Source of the DNA: an uncultured Desulfosarcina sp.
GTDB lineage: Bacteria > Desulfobacterota > Desulfobacteria > Desulfobacterales > Desulfosarcinaceae
Direction of reading: 5' to 3'
Length of the DNA: 64,000 bases
Assembly (NCBI RefSeq): GCF_963668215.1
Contig: NZ_OY764190.1
Location: 1,116,001 to 1,180,000, forward strand
This document shows, piece after piece, positions 37,353-46,662 of this stretch. How positions within the stretch are numbered: position 1 is the stretch's first letter; each line of letters starts with the position of its first letter. The translations under genes and the position numbers were made by a program. The notes beneath the pieces are model-generated. The model was not told where the DNA came from. It saw nothing but the letters and a program-made list of their open reading frames with translations, and did not search any database.

Positions 37353-38420
37353 TTATTGCAGCACCATAGCCTTTTCCGGACACATCTCCTGGCAGCAGAA
37401 GCAGGTCACGCAGCGCGCCATGTCCGCCACGGGCAGATCGTCGGGCATGGAAAGCGCTTCGGCCGGGCAGTGTTCCACACAGGCGCCGCAGGCCGTGCAG
37501 CGGTCAGGATCGGGACGGGGAACCAGCACGACCTTGCTCTGAATGGTCTCCTGAACCGCGGCATTGTCGTGGATCGCTTCACCGCCCAGGGGCGGAACTT
37601 TGAAATCCTTGATCACCGTCAGGCTGCCGTCGATTTGGATGTCCGCCATATTCCAGCTTCCCAGCCCGGCATCGGCGGCCTTCCGGAGAAAACGCAGCCG
37701 GCCGGGATCGAGGCCCATCATGGTGGCGACTACCGCGTCCATGGCCACGGCATTGTCCGCAGCCAGGATCAGCCCGATGTCGCGCAGGTCCGGCGATGCC
37801 GGTCCGTTGCCCTCCATGCCCACCACCGCATCCATGATGAAAAGATCCGAGACCCGCAGCCCGAACACCTCCACCACCAGATCGTGGAAGCGCTCCGGAT
37901 TGCCGGCAATCTTGTGCAGCCGGGCCTTCTGGGCGCCGGGCAGGATCCCGTAGCTGTTCTTGACGGCCCCGGTCATGACGGTCAGGCCATGGGTCTTGAA
38001 TTTGGGCAGGCTGATGACCACATCGGCATCGAGAACGTCCTTCGAAACCCCCACATGTTCCATGAACGTTGGGTTGAAGGGCACGGAAACGACATCCAGG
38101 CCGATGTTGCGGTAGTAATCCTTAGCCGCCGCCATGAGACCGGTCTGCTCGAAGGCCGCCTCGTTGGCCCCGTAGCTATGCAGGCCGGGATTGTCGCCCA
38201 CGACGATGGAAGCCGGTTTAAAGGATTCCACCTTCTCCACCACGGCGGTCAGTACGGCCGGGTGGGTGACGATGCCCTCGGCCGCCGCCGATGCCCGCAG
38301 CACGTTGGGTTTGATCAGCACCTTTTTGCCCTGCAGGTCCATGGGAAAGCGCGCGAACGCTTCATCCACGGCGTCACGGACGCTGTCGTAGGTTGCCCGA
38401 CGGATCATCACGCAATGCAT
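37353..38420 (-). CDS. DUF362 protein with C-terminal 2[4Fe-4S] ferredoxin domain
   Basis: 355 residues. DUF362 core (VLIKPNVLRASAAAEGIVTHP, VVGDNPG, SLPKFKTHGLTVMTGAVKNSYG) and a terminal ferredoxin part with CTACGACVEHCPAEA and CVTCFCCQEMCPEKA. The family is common in anaerobes and thought to be redox-linked; its reaction is not established. First gene of a pair with the flavodoxin-ferredoxin gene. Confidence 0.9.
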   Translation of the reverse strand: MHCVMIRRATYDSVRDAVDEAFARFPMDLQGKKVLIKPNVLRASAAAEGIVTHPAVLTAVVEKVESFKPASIVVGDNPGLHSYGANEAAFEQTGLMAAAKDYYRNIGLDVVSVPFNPTFMEHVGVSKDVLDADVVISLPKFKTHGLTVMTGAVKNSYGILPGAQKARLHKIAGNPERFHDLVVEVFGLRVSDLFIMDAVVGMEGNGPASPDLRDIGLILAADNAVAMDAVVATMMGLDPGRLRFLRKAADAGLGSWNMADIQIDGSLTVIKDFKVPPLGGEAIHDNAAVQETIQSKVVLVPRPDPDRCTACGACVEHCPAEALSMPDDLPVADMARCVTCFCCQEMCPEKAMVLQ

Positions 38421-38600
38421 TTCGCTTCTCCTTTTCGTCGTCCTAAAACCGAAAAGGGATCATAACGCGTTCAAAATGGATTTTCCATAGGAAAGCGGGT
38501 TGGTACTTGGATGACCGCAATTGGATTTATTTCGTGCTTTTCGTGTTCATACCTGCAACGGTACGGATTTCAAAACTGCTTTTCCGTGTGTTGCAAAGAT

Positions 38601-38678
38601 GTAGTGGCGGGGTTCATCCCCGCCTTTAGGGTTTATTCCCGCCATTGCTACCCGGGCGCGGATGAACCGCGCCACTAC
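38601..38678. repeat. Palindromic intergenic repeat (GTAGTGGCG type)
   Basis: 24-bp arms at 38601-38624 and 38655-38678 are complementary except for two positions. The GTAGTGGCGGGGTTCATCC arm is familiar as a repeat in intergenic DNA of related genomes. It lies between the nitrilase and DUF362 genes and may also end transcription. Confidence 0.75.
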
Positions 38679-38735
38679 GCCAAGTTAGGGCAACAAGATC
38701 GATTCCAAATGCGATTACCCCGAGGTTGGCACGGG

Positions 38736-39656
38736 TCAAACGCTGTCGATTTCAGGGATACCCTTGCCATAGAGAATACGTCCCAGTTCTCGATGGGTGA
38801 AGTAGGGATCGTCGTTGCGCAGGTAGGGCAGCATGATCCGCTTTTTCCGGACCAGGTCGCGGGAAAGGTCGGCAAAGATGGCGTCGGGATCGTACAACAC
38901 GGCCGTTACGATGGGTTGGCCGAAGGGATTGATGATTTCACTGCCGCCCCAGAAACGGAAGGGATTGTCCTCCACCATCTGCGGGTCCGCCAGCAGGGTG
39001 CTCTCATCGGTTCGCATGTCTTCGAATGCTTCGCAGCCCACCCGGTTGGCGCAAAGGTTGTAAACACCGAATACGCGCGAATAGAACCGGTTGATGATGT
39101 TCCAGCTTTCGATGTTGGAGAATTCGTCTCCCATGGAGCCCTGGGAGGCGTTGAAAATGGTGATGAAAATATCTGCTTTCTGGGTAATGCCCAAATAGGG
39201 CAGGGAGGGATGCCACAGGTCGTTGCAGATAAACGGCGCGATGGTCAGCCCTCTGTACTTGAAAACCCGGACATGCTTGCCGCCCGAGAAGATCTTGCGC
39301 TCTTCGAATACACCGTAATTGGGCAGGTTGAGCTTGCGATAGGCAAAGAGGATTTCTCCGTCCACGGCCACCAGGGCGGAATTGTAAAAATTCAAGGCCT
39401 GGGACTCTTCGATGAACCCCACCACGGCGGCGGTTCCCCGGGTGGCTTTGGCCAGCCTCCTGAGTTCCGGAGAATCCATGCGCAGGGCGGCTTCGTGATA
39501 GCGCTCACGCACGAAATACCCGGTCAGGGAAAGTTCGGGGAAAACCACCAGGTCGGCGCCCTGCTCCCTGGCGGTATTGATTTTGTCGATGGTGTCTTCG
39601 AGATTGGCCTTGAGATCCAGAAGCACAGGATCGGTCTGACAGATGCACACTTTCAC
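38736..39656 (-). CDS. Carbon-nitrogen hydrolase (nitrilase superfamily)
   Basis: 306 residues with the complete nitrilase triad: Glu in FPELSLTGYF (about 40), Lys in YRKLNLPNYGVFEE (about 107) and Cys in ICNDLWHPS (about 143). It hydrolyses amides, carbamoyl groups or nitriles; substrate unknown. It sits downstream of the methyltransferase operon on the same strand, separated by 118 bp and a hairpin, so a linked role is possible but not shown. Confidence 0.88.
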   Translation of the reverse strand: MKVCICQTDPVLLDLKANLEDTIDKINTAREQGADLVVFPELSLTGYFVRERYHEAALRMDSPELRRLAKATRGTAAVVGFIEESQALNFYNSALVAVDGEILFAYRKLNLPNYGVFEERKIFSGGKHVRVFKYRGLTIAPFICNDLWHPSLPYLGITQKADIFITIFNASQGSMGDEFSNIESWNIINRFYSRVFGVYNLCANRVGCEAFEDMRTDESTLLADPQMVEDNPFRFWGGSEIINPFGQPIVTAVLYDPDAIFADLSRDLVRKKRIMLPYLRNDDPYFTHRELGRILYGKGIPEIDSV

Positions 39657-39704
39657 TTCGCGACTCCTTCACTTTGATTGGACATGGAGAGCGTCCATCT
39701 TTCT

Positions 39705-39754
39705 TCGAATTGCGGCTGCCCTGGTTTTCTTCTTTCTGGTGATCCGCAATTCGA
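39705..39754 (-). terminator. Hairpin downstream of the methyltransferase operon
   Basis: TCGAATTGCGG (39705-39715) and CCGCAATTCGA (39744-39754), a perfect 11-bp inverted repeat with a long loop and no obvious U-tract. Possible terminator or processing site between the corrinoid-protein and nitrilase genes. Confidence 0.4.
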
Positions 39755-39774
39755 CTCCGAGCGGTTTCCCAGCG

Positions 39775-40398
39775 TCAGGTCACAAGCGCCTTTACCAGCT
39801 TGACCGCCCCTGGAGCGTCGGTACTGTAACCGTCCGCGCCAATCCGGTCGGCGAAATCCTGGTTCACCGGGGCTCCGCCGATGATCGTCTTGACGCTCAT
39901 CCCCGCCGCCTTCACCGCCTTGACCGTCGTCTCCATGACCGGCATCGTCGTGGTCAACAACGCCGACAGAGCGATCACATCGGCCTGCTTCTCCGCTGCG
40001 TTCTTCACGAACGCTTCGCTGTCCACGTCCACCCCCAGGTCGATTACATCAAATCCGGCACCTTCCATCATCATGGCCACCAGATTTTTGCCGATGTCGT
40101 GCAGATCCCCCTTGACCGTACCGATCACCACCGTGCCCCTGCGCTGGCTGCCGCCCTCGGCCAGATGGGGTTTGAGCAGTTCCAAACCGGCCTTCATGGC
40201 CTGGGCCGCCATGAGCATCTCGGGCACGAACAACTCTCCAGTGCTGAACTTCTCGCCCACTTCGTCCATGGCACTGATCAGGCCGTCGTTGAGGATGGTT
40301 TGAAGATCGGTACCGGCCTCCAGCTCCTCCCGGGTTTTTGCTTTTACGGTGGCCTCATCGAAGGCCAGGACTGCGTTAAATATCTCCTGAATGCTCAT
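39775..40398 (-). CDS. Corrinoid (B12-binding) methyl-carrier protein
   Basis: 207 residues from the ATG at 40398, preceded by AAGGAG. A four-helix cap (about 1-85) and the cobalamin-binding Rossmann domain with the GDLHDIGKN signature (about 103-111), whose histidine is the lower cobalt ligand. This is the MtbC/MttC type. It accepts a methyl group from the adjacent MttB-like enzyme and passes it to the MtrH-like enzyme. The longer frame to 40527 overlaps the upstream gene and is not supported. Confidence 0.93.
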   Translation of the reverse strand: MSIQEIFNAVLAFDEATVKAKTREELEAGTDLQTILNDGLISAMDEVGEKFSTGELFVPEMLMAAQAMKAGLELLKPHLAEGGSQRRGTVVIGTVKGDLHDIGKNLVAMMMEGAGFDVIDLGVDVDSEAFVKNAAEKQADVIALSALLTTTMPVMETTVKAVKAAGMSVKTIIGGAPVNQDFADRIGADGYSTDAPGAVKLVKALVT

Positions 40399-40417
40399 GG
40401 ATATCTCCTTACTCGAT

Positions 40418-41869
40418 CTATAACAGAATATTGAATCTTCCCCGGATCGCCTGGTCGATCTCTTCAGGGATATATGTTTTCTCCGGGGCCTCCAATATCT
40501 TGCGGGCGAGGGCACTGGCCCGCTCACGGGAATCCAGGCTGCCGGTTTGCTCCCACTGGTGTCGGCTTTTGTTGTCCGTCACGCCATTGCCCTGAAAATA
40601 CTCACTGCGCATATATTTTAGGGTGTGAGGCGACATCATGAAGTTGCCGGCCGGTCCGACGCTGTCGATCACATCCAGGGCCAGGTGGTCGGCATCCACC
40701 TCGATGCCTTTGAGCACCTTGCAGGCCATGCCGATGATTTCGTCATCGATGACAAACTGCTCGTGAGCCACGGTCAGCATGCTTTCCAGCATACCGGCAC
40801 TGTGGTGCATGTAGTTGGATCCGCCCATCGCGGCGAGCAGGATGGTCATGGCCTTTTCCCAACCCGCCTGGGCGTCGGGCAGCTTGGAATCGGACAACCC
40901 GGCGCTGTTGTAGTTGGGCACTTGAATATGAGCGGCCAGCTGGTGGATGGCGGCGTTCATCATGCCGCACTCCACACCGCCACCCAGGTAGCCCATGGTG
41001 GCCATGTTGGCCATTCCGGGAATACCGCCGTACAGGAGGGGGGCACCGGCTCGGGTCAATTGGCAGATGGCAATGCCGGCCAGCTGCTCGGCATGCAACT
41101 GGGCCAGGGTCCCGGCCATGGTCATGGGACTGGTGGAGCCGGACATGGGCGCCGCCGACAAGGCCACCGGTATGCCTTCGCGGTTGCAGGCCTGCATGAT
41201 CCGCGTCGATTGGGTGCACAGTTTGAGCGGTGAAATGGCAAAAGCGGTGATCACCGAAATAAACGGTTTTTCCTGCAATTTTTCTCTTCCACCGGCCAGC
41301 ATGGAAGCCATCTCGATGACGCGCTCCAGTCCGGCCTCGTCGTTGACCCCGCTCATGACGTGCTTGCCCGTAGATTTGAGGCAGGCATAATACATGTTGA
41401 CGTCGTATTCGGACTCGGGAATGTCCGTGGGGATGCAGGGCCGCAGAAAGAAATGGATGTGATCGAGGCGGTCTACCAGCCGCCCGAGTTCATAAAGGTC
41501 TTTGAGGGTCGACGAGCGCTGCTGGCCGGTCTCCAGGTCCAGAATCTTGACCGCCGCACCGCCGGTCCCCAGATGGACCTTGTCTTCAGTGAGGTCCAGA
41601 TCGAACTTGCCATCGCGCGCATAAAGGATTAACCGGGACGGTACCTTGGCGGCCTGCTCAAGAATCAGTTCGCGGGGAAAGCGAATGCGATGGGCATCTC
41701 GATCTACGCTGGCACCGGCTTGGGCCAGCATCGCGACGGTTTTCTCCAGGCCATCTTCATAGGTGAGGCCGGTCTTTTCGAGGATGGTCAGCGATGCGTC
41801 ATGAATGGTGTCGACGCCCTCGGGCGACAACGGTTTGTATAGGCCGCCGTTAAGCCCCTTGGAATTCAT
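40418..41869 (-). CDS. MttB-family methyltransferase, non-pyrrolysine type
   Basis: 483 residues, full length without any in-frame TAG, so not the pyrrolysine-containing trimethylamine enzyme. Relatives without pyrrolysine demethylate quaternary amines such as glycine betaine, proline betaine or carnitine; which one applies here cannot be read. Conserved segments include GTGGAAVKILD, the SGVNDEAGLERV region and YLGGGVECGMMNAA. It is the middle gene of an operon with an MtrH-like gene before it and a corrinoid protein after it: a complete methyl-transfer set. Confidence 0.9.
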   Translation of the reverse strand: MNSKGLNGGLYKPLSPEGVDTIHDASLTILEKTGLTYEDGLEKTVAMLAQAGASVDRDAHRIRFPRELILEQAAKVPSRLILYARDGKFDLDLTEDKVHLGTGGAAVKILDLETGQQRSSTLKDLYELGRLVDRLDHIHFFLRPCIPTDIPESEYDVNMYYACLKSTGKHVMSGVNDEAGLERVIEMASMLAGGREKLQEKPFISVITAFAISPLKLCTQSTRIMQACNREGIPVALSAAPMSGSTSPMTMAGTLAQLHAEQLAGIAICQLTRAGAPLLYGGIPGMANMATMGYLGGGVECGMMNAAIHQLAAHIQVPNYNSAGLSDSKLPDAQAGWEKAMTILLAAMGGSNYMHHSAGMLESMLTVAHEQFVIDDEIIGMACKVLKGIEVDADHLALDVIDSVGPAGNFMMSPHTLKYMRSEYFQGNGVTDNKSRHQWEQTGSLDSRERASALARKILEAPEKTYIPEEIDQAIRGRFNILL

Positions 41870-41928
41870 TGTGTTCTTCTCCTATCGATATTATCTGTAA
41901 GACCCGAGACCATCGGGTCATCGGGCGG

Positions 41929-42738
41929 TTAACCCTCGAACATGCCGGCTCGAAAGGCCTTGATATAGTTCATGCAGAAGTTGTCGCGGCCGGCCAGCGC
42001 CTCTGCCGCGATAACATTGGCCATCATTTGTTTATCCAGCGGATTGAAGATCGCGCCGTCCAGGCCCTTGGCAATGGCCATGGTCATGAACGTCTGGTTC
42101 ATGAACCTGCGCGCCGGCAACCCGTAGCTGATGTTAGAAAGCCCGCAAGCCGTGTGGATTCCCGGAAAGGCGGCAACAACTTTCTCGATTGTCTCGATGA
42201 ACGCCACCCCGAAGCTGATGTCCACCGACAACGGCTGCACCAGCGGATCCACAAAGATGTTTTCCACGGCCAAACCGGCATTGACCAGTCCATCCACCAA
42301 CTTGTCAGCGATTTCCATACGGTGGGCAACGGTTTGCGGCATCCCCTTATCACTCATGCACAGGGCGATGACCTTGATATCCGTGCCCGCGATGATCGGC
42401 AGCAGCTTCTCGTAGCGTTCCTTTTCCAGCGAGATGGAGTTGATCATGGGTATACCCTTATGCACCGACAAGGCCGCCTCGATGGCCAACGGGTCCGGGC
42501 TGTCAATGGCGCATGGTTTGTCGGTTACCTGCTGCACGGTCTCAACCAGCCACTTCAGGTATTCGGGCTCCTTACCCACGAAAATACCGGCATTGACATC
42601 GATGTAATCCGCCCCGGCCTCGGCCTGGTCCCTGGCGACCTTCCCGATGGCCTCGGCGTCCTTGGCCTCAATGGCCGCCTTAATCGCTTTCCTGCTGGCG
42701 TTGATCAGTTCGCCTATGACGATCATTTGGTAGGGCAC
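41929..42738 (-). CDS. Corrinoid:tetrahydrofolate methyltransferase (MtrH/AcsE/MtgA-like)
   Basis: 269 residues of the pterin-binding TIM-barrel family: VIGELINASRKAI, AGADYIDVNAG (about 42-52), PCAIDSPDP and CGLSNISYGLP. It would move the methyl group from the corrinoid protein to tetrahydrofolate, feeding the Wood-Ljungdahl methyl branch. First gene of the operon, read away from the RpiR-type regulator. Confidence 0.92.
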   Translation of the reverse strand: MPYQMIVIGELINASRKAIKAAIEAKDAEAIGKVARDQAEAGADYIDVNAGIFVGKEPEYLKWLVETVQQVTDKPCAIDSPDPLAIEAALSVHKGIPMINSISLEKERYEKLLPIIAGTDIKVIALCMSDKGMPQTVAHRMEIADKLVDGLVNAGLAVENIFVDPLVQPLSVDISFGVAFIETIEKVVAAFPGIHTACGLSNISYGLPARRFMNQTFMTMAIAKGLDGAIFNPLDKQMMANVIAAEALAGRDNFCMNYIKAFRAGMFEG

Positions 42739-42758
42739 TCCTCTTAAACCTTAGCAAC

Positions 42759-42928
42759 GATAATTGAAATTCATTTTTTATGAAATATTTCCTTTCATAT
42801 GAAATATTTTTAGTCAAGGTAAAATTGCACTTCCATTTCCATTTTATTCAAGATAAAAGAGAATAATATGCCCGAACGTCAACCCGACCGGCTCTTTGCC
42901 AATAACATGATAAATGATAATTGAAATT
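42759..42928. promoter_or_regulatory. Operator-like repeats between the methyltransferase operon and its regulator
   Basis: An exact 13-bp direct repeat GATAATTGAAATT occurs at 42759-42771 and 42916-42928. Between them TATGAAATATTT occurs at 42779-42790 and 42798-42809, the second inside a perfect palindrome TTTCATATGAAA (42793-42804). These are candidate binding sites for the divergent RpiR-type regulator. Confidence 0.55.
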
Positions 42929-43060
42929 GAGGACGCTTTGAAAGTCCCCTTCGTGCTTGTTCGAGTTGCCTTTGCGTGAAAGGGAATCTGGCGTGCAACT
43001 CTTGAAACAACTCATACCTTTGATTGTTTTCGATACTTATTTTGTTTCAGGGAGGTCTCT

Positions 43061-43948
43061 TTGGTAACGTCGCAACTGCATCCATTAATCGACAAAATCA
43101 CTGCCAACACAGCTAATCTGACACCCAAGGGGCGCATTTTGGGCGAATACATCATCGCCCATCCCCGCAAGGCCGTATTCATGACCACCAAGGAGTTAGC
43201 TGAGGCCTGTGGCGTCAGTGAGGCCACCGTCGTACGTTTCGTGTCCGGAATCGGTTATGAACGCTACAGCGATTTTCAACAGGCTTTGCGAGATCTTGTG
43301 GATACGGAACTGACCCTGCTGGACCGGTTGGACATTGCCGATATGCAGGCCCCGGGTGCCGCGCGTTTCAGGAGGACGGTAGCCGAAGAGATCGACAACC
43401 TGCAGCAACTCTACAAGACTCTTGACGTGGAAACCATGCAAACGGTGGTAGATGTGTTGAATCGCCGCGCGTCCGTTCACATCATCGGTTCGCGGCTTTC
43501 CTACTCCATGGCTTATTATATGGGGTGGTCCATCACCAAGGTGCGCGGCAATATCCGCATCCTGAAAGGCAGCGACCGCACCACCATCGACTGGCTCACC
43601 ATCGCCCCGGCCGACAGCGTTACCGTCATTGTCGCCACCTCGCGCTATCCCAACGAACTGATCCGCCTGGGCAAACTGGTCAATCGTCTGGGCCACACAC
43701 TGGTGGTGATTACGGATAGCGCCGCATGTCCCGTGCTTCAATTCGCCGATCATCAGCTGATCGCCGCATCCAAGCACATCCCTTACCTGGGCAGCCCCAC
43801 GCCCATGTCCTGCCTGATCAATTTCCTGGTTCACGAATTGGCCAGTCGGCAGGGCGAAGCGCTCAAGGAGCACCAGGCCAAACTGGAGCAATCCTATTGG
43901 GAAAACGATGTGCTGTTCAATATGAAGGGTCTGGATGGCGGGAGTTGA
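43061..43948 (+). CDS. RpiR/MurR-family transcriptional regulator (HTH plus SIS)
   Basis: 295 residues. It begins at a TTG with GGGAGG five bases upstream. HTH_6 domain about 1-80 (TTKELAEACGVSEATVVRFVSGIGYERYSDFQQAL) and a SIS domain about 125-260 (VHIIGSRLSYSMAYYMGW, VIVATSRYPNELIRLGKLV). SIS domains of this family usually bind phosphosugars, yet the gene faces a methyltransferase operon, so the ligand may be different. Its 3' end overlaps trmB by 32 bp tail to tail. Confidence 0.92.
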   Translation: MVTSQLHPLIDKITANTANLTPKGRILGEYIIAHPRKAVFMTTKELAEACGVSEATVVRFVSGIGYERYSDFQQALRDLVDTELTLLDRLDIADMQAPGAARFRRTVAEEIDNLQQLYKTLDVETMQTVVDVLNRRASVHIIGSRLSYSMAYYMGWSITKVRGNIRILKGSDRTTIDWLTIAPADSVTVIVATSRYPNELIRLGKLVNRLGHTLVVITDSAACPVLQFADHQLIAASKHIPYLGSPTPMSCLINFLVHELASRQGEALKEHQAKLEQSYWENDVLFNMKGLDGGS

Positions 43949-44600
43949 GCGTGAATTCCAGATAGCAGATGGCCGCCCCCCGGGTCAGGGCGGCGCGCTC
44001 GTAGGCGGAAACCGCCTCGGATGGGTCCGGGCTATCCGGACCGCCGTCGTACAGATTTTCCGACATGGCGGTCACCCGGCCGCCCCGGCGTTGAACCGAT
44101 TCGCAGGAAAATTGAAAAAACCGCCGACTGTCCGTCTTCAAATGGACGCTGCCGCCGGGAACGAGCAGGTTGGCGTAGTCGTCCAGAAACGGCCCGGCGG
44201 TTAGCCGCTGCATGGACTTACGATTTTTCCAGAGCGGGTCCGGGAAGGTCAGCCAGATTTCGTCGATGGAATGCGACGGGAAAAACGCCCTGATACGCTC
44301 CACGCGGGTGCGCAGAAAATGAACGTTGCCGAGCCCGCGGGCAAGGGCCATTTCCGCGCCCACGCACATGCGATGGCTTTTGTAGTCCACACCCACACAC
44401 AGCTTTTGCGGGCTGGCTGCGGCAAAGGCAAGGCTGTGCTCCCCCTTGCCGCAGCCCAGTTCGAGGACCCGCTGCATACCTGCATATCGGGGCTGGTTCC
44501 ATGGGAAGGCCTGCAAAGACGGTGCTGTTGTCTCCTCGGCCAGGATCACGTTGGGCAGATGGCGGACGCGTTCGAATTTCTGGAGTTTGTTCTTGGGCAT
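43917..44600 (-). CDS. trmB: tRNA (guanine-N7-)-methyltransferase
   Basis: About 227 residues from the ATG at 44600 (MPKNKLQKFERV); a TTG at 44618 would add six. SAM-binding motif LELGCGKGEHSLAFA (about 46-60), D in VGVDYKS, and the TrmB hallmark IWLTFPDPLWKNR (about 114-126). It makes m7G46 in tRNA. Converges on the RpiR regulator. Confidence 0.94.
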   Translation of the reverse strand: MPKNKLQKFERVRHLPNVILAEETTAPSLQAFPWNQPRYAGMQRVLELGCGKGEHSLAFAAASPQKLCVGVDYKSHRMCVGAEMALARGLGNVHFLRTRVERIRAFFPSHSIDEIWLTFPDPLWKNRKSMQRLTAGPFLDDYANLLVPGGSVHLKTDSRRFFQFSCESVQRRGGRVTAMSENLYDGGPDSPDPSEAVSAYERAALTRGAAICYLEFTLNSRHPDPSY

Positions 44601-44625
44601 GTGAACTGCTTTTTTCAACCGATAT

Positions 44626-44794
44626 CGTGTTCATCCAGAAATAGGCAAATTTGGTCGAGATCGAGGCGCACGAAAAATTTTACCGCAGATGCCCGAAGGA
44701 AATGCCCTTGGGGTACATATGGTTGATATTTCGAGGATAAAATTTTTCGCGCAACAAAGATATCGGGCAAATTGGCCATTTCTGGATGGACACG
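44626..44794. repeat. Structured palindromic element, copy A
   Basis: A 169-bp element between trmB and the QG-repeat gene. Outer stem: 44626-44642 with 44778-44794 (16 of 17, the exception being a G-U pair in RNA). Inner stem: CGAAAAATTTTA (44671-44682) with its complement around 44739-44749. The apical 37 bases (44684-44720, CGCAGATGCCCGAAGGAAAT...) match copy B at 35 of 37 positions and can fold into two small hairpins. The stems are unrelated in sequence to those of copy B but fold the same way. Strand of any RNA unknown. Confidence 0.75.
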
Positions 44795-44796
44795 CA

Positions 44797-45156
44797 CTAC
44801 TCTTTATCACCCCCAAACCACTTTTGCCAGAACCCCTTCTTCTTGCCCTTCCCCTTTTCAGCGGCCTGTTGAACCCCTTGCGGGGGCTCCGATTTTTTAC
44901 CTTCTTTATTCTGATCTTTTATTCTTTCTTTGTCCCTGTCTCGGTCTCTATCCTGGTCTCTGTTTTTTTGGGCATCGTCGCCATACGCTTTCTGATCGCC
45001 ATCTTTTTGCGGCCGTTTGACTTCGGATTTTTCCCAGTCCTGACCTTGGCCTTGACCCTGACCTTGGCCTTGGCCTTGCCCCTTGTTTTTGGCCAACGCG
45101 GTGCCGGCGGTTGCACAAAAAATAAAAATGAAGAAAACGACCCAGATTTTTTTCAT
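44797..45156 (-). CDS. Exported low-complexity protein (QG and RD repeats)
   Basis: 119 residues: a signal peptide (1-22, ending TALA), a (GQ)n run (26-39), a charged region rich in D, R, K and Q with an RDRDRDKER stretch, and a basic aromatic tail GFWQKWFGG. No fold is predicted by eye. Probably a disordered secreted or periplasmic protein; similar low-complexity proteins occur in environmental proteobacteria. Function unknown. Confidence 0.6.
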   Translation of the reverse strand: MKKIWVVFFIFIFCATAGTALAKNKGQGQGQGQGQGQGQDWEKSEVKRPQKDGDQKAYGDDAQKNRDQDRDRDRDKERIKDQNKEGKKSEPPQGVQQAAEKGKGKKKGFWQKWFGGDKE

Positions 45157-45366
45157 TCGTCCCTCCTTTGGAAACGGGTTTCATCTGTTTGATATTTGAT
45201 GCCAATGCCTGTGATGTCAACCCCAAATGGAGTTGTCCCCTTTGTTCTTGTTTTGAAAGAATCAAAATGGTACCTAAACGTCCATATTTCTTGATTATAA
45301 AAAGTCTCTTCCTGATTTGTTCATCAATCTCGTTACCTGCATGCGCTTGTGAAATGGAGACAACCG

Positions 45367-46662
45367 ATGCCCCAACCTGCCTATGATGCCATCGTAATCG
45401 GCACGGGCCCCGGCGGTGCGACCGTTGCCCGCGAGATGAGCCGCCGCAACAAAAACGTCCTGATGCTGGAAAGGGGGCCGGACCACCCCATCCGCGGAGA
45501 CCTTCGCCAGTATATCAAGGAGCATTGCGTGCCGGGCAAAAGCCTGCTCTTCACCGAGCAGGGGCTGGCCATGGTCCGGGCAATTACCGTTGGCGGCAGT
45601 TCTCTTTATTATTATGCCACCGCCTTCCCGGTTCCCTTCGGGATGCTGGAGCGCCGCGGCATCGACATCCGGGACGAGGTGGCCGAAGCCCGCCGGGAAC
45701 TGCCCATCGCCCCGCTCAAGGAAGAGATGATCACCCCCGCGACCGGCCGCATCATGGAAGCGGCTCGGGACCTGGGCTACCCATGGAACCCGCTGGACAA
45801 GATCATGTACCAGGACCGCTGGAAGCCGGAATTTTCCTTCGGTTATTACGGGGACCCCCACGGCGTGAAGTGGAGCAGCCGCATGTTCGTCCGCGAAGCG
45901 CAGCGCAACGGAGCGGTCCTGGCGGTACGTGCCAGGGTGGAACGGGTCATCGTCGAAAAAGGCGCCGCCGTCGGAGTGGAATACCGGCAGAACGGCGCCT
46001 TAAAAAAGGCCTTCGCCGACCGGGTGGTTGTTTCGGCAGGCGGCATCGGCTCGCCGGCGATTCTTCGGAAAAGCGGGATTCGCGGCGTGGGCCGGGATTT
46101 TTTCTTCGACCCCCTGATCAGCGTGTGCGGCGAATGCGCCGACGGCCCGATCAAGCAGGGCAACGAGATCCCCATGTCCACGGGCTGCCACATGGAGGAG
46201 GAAGGCTACGTCATGACGGACATGGCCGTGCCTGATCTGCTGGACAACCTGTTTGCCGCCGAGGTGCTGCGGATTAATGGTCTCTTCCGATCCAGCCGGA
46301 CCCTGCGCATCATGATCAAGGCCCGAGACGGTCTGGGCGGCCGGGTGACCGCAGGGGAAGGCATCCGCAAGAAACTGAGCGCCGCGGACCGCAAAAAACT
46401 TCTCCATGGCGCGGAACGGGCCAAAGGCATCCTAAAGCGGGCCGGAGCCAGAAACATTTACCGGACCGGATATCTGGCCGCGCACCCCGGCGGAACGGTC
46501 AGGATCGGGGAGCATCTGGATGCCCGGCTGTCCACCCGCATCGACCGGCTGCATGTTTGCGACTGCTCGGTGATCCCCGAGCCCTGGGGCCTGCCGCCAA
46601 CCCTTACGCTGGTCGGCCTGGGCAAGCATCTGGCCAGGGTGCTTTGTGGAGAAAAGAATTGA
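45367..46662 (+). CDS. GMC-family FAD oxidoreductase
   Basis: 431 residues from the ATG at 45367 with GGAG six bases upstream. FAD-binding IGTGPGGATVAREM near the N-terminus, AITVGGSSLYYYATAF, and the GMC-type C-terminus HPGGTVRIG ... CDCSVIPEPWGLPPTLTLVGLGKHLA. It oxidises an alcohol or similar group; substrate unknown. Its stop overlaps the start of the QueG-like gene (TTGA), so they are coupled. Confidence 0.88.
   Translation: MPQPAYDAIVIGTGPGGATVAREMSRRNKNVLMLERGPDHPIRGDLRQYIKEHCVPGKSLLFTEQGLAMVRAITVGGSSLYYYATAFPVPFGMLERRGIDIRDEVAEARRELPIAPLKEEMITPATGRIMEAARDLGYPWNPLDKIMYQDRWKPEFSFGYYGDPHGVKWSSRMFVREAQRNGAVLAVRARVERVIVEKGAAVGVEYRQNGALKKAFADRVVVSAGGIGSPAILRKSGIRGVGRDFFFDPLISVCGECADGPIKQGNEIPMSTGCHMEEEGYVMTDMAVPDLLDNLFAAEVLRINGLFRSSRTLRIMIKARDGLGGRVTAGEGIRKKLSAADRKKLLHGAERAKGILKRAGARNIYRTGYLAAHPGGTVRIGEHLDARLSTRIDRLHVCDCSVIPEPWGLPPTLTLVGLGKHLARVLCGEKN

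Noticed and set aside
40418..41869. Pyrrolysine-containing trimethylamine methyltransferase
   Set aside because: No in-frame TAG interrupts the gene, so it belongs with the non-pyrrolysine members.
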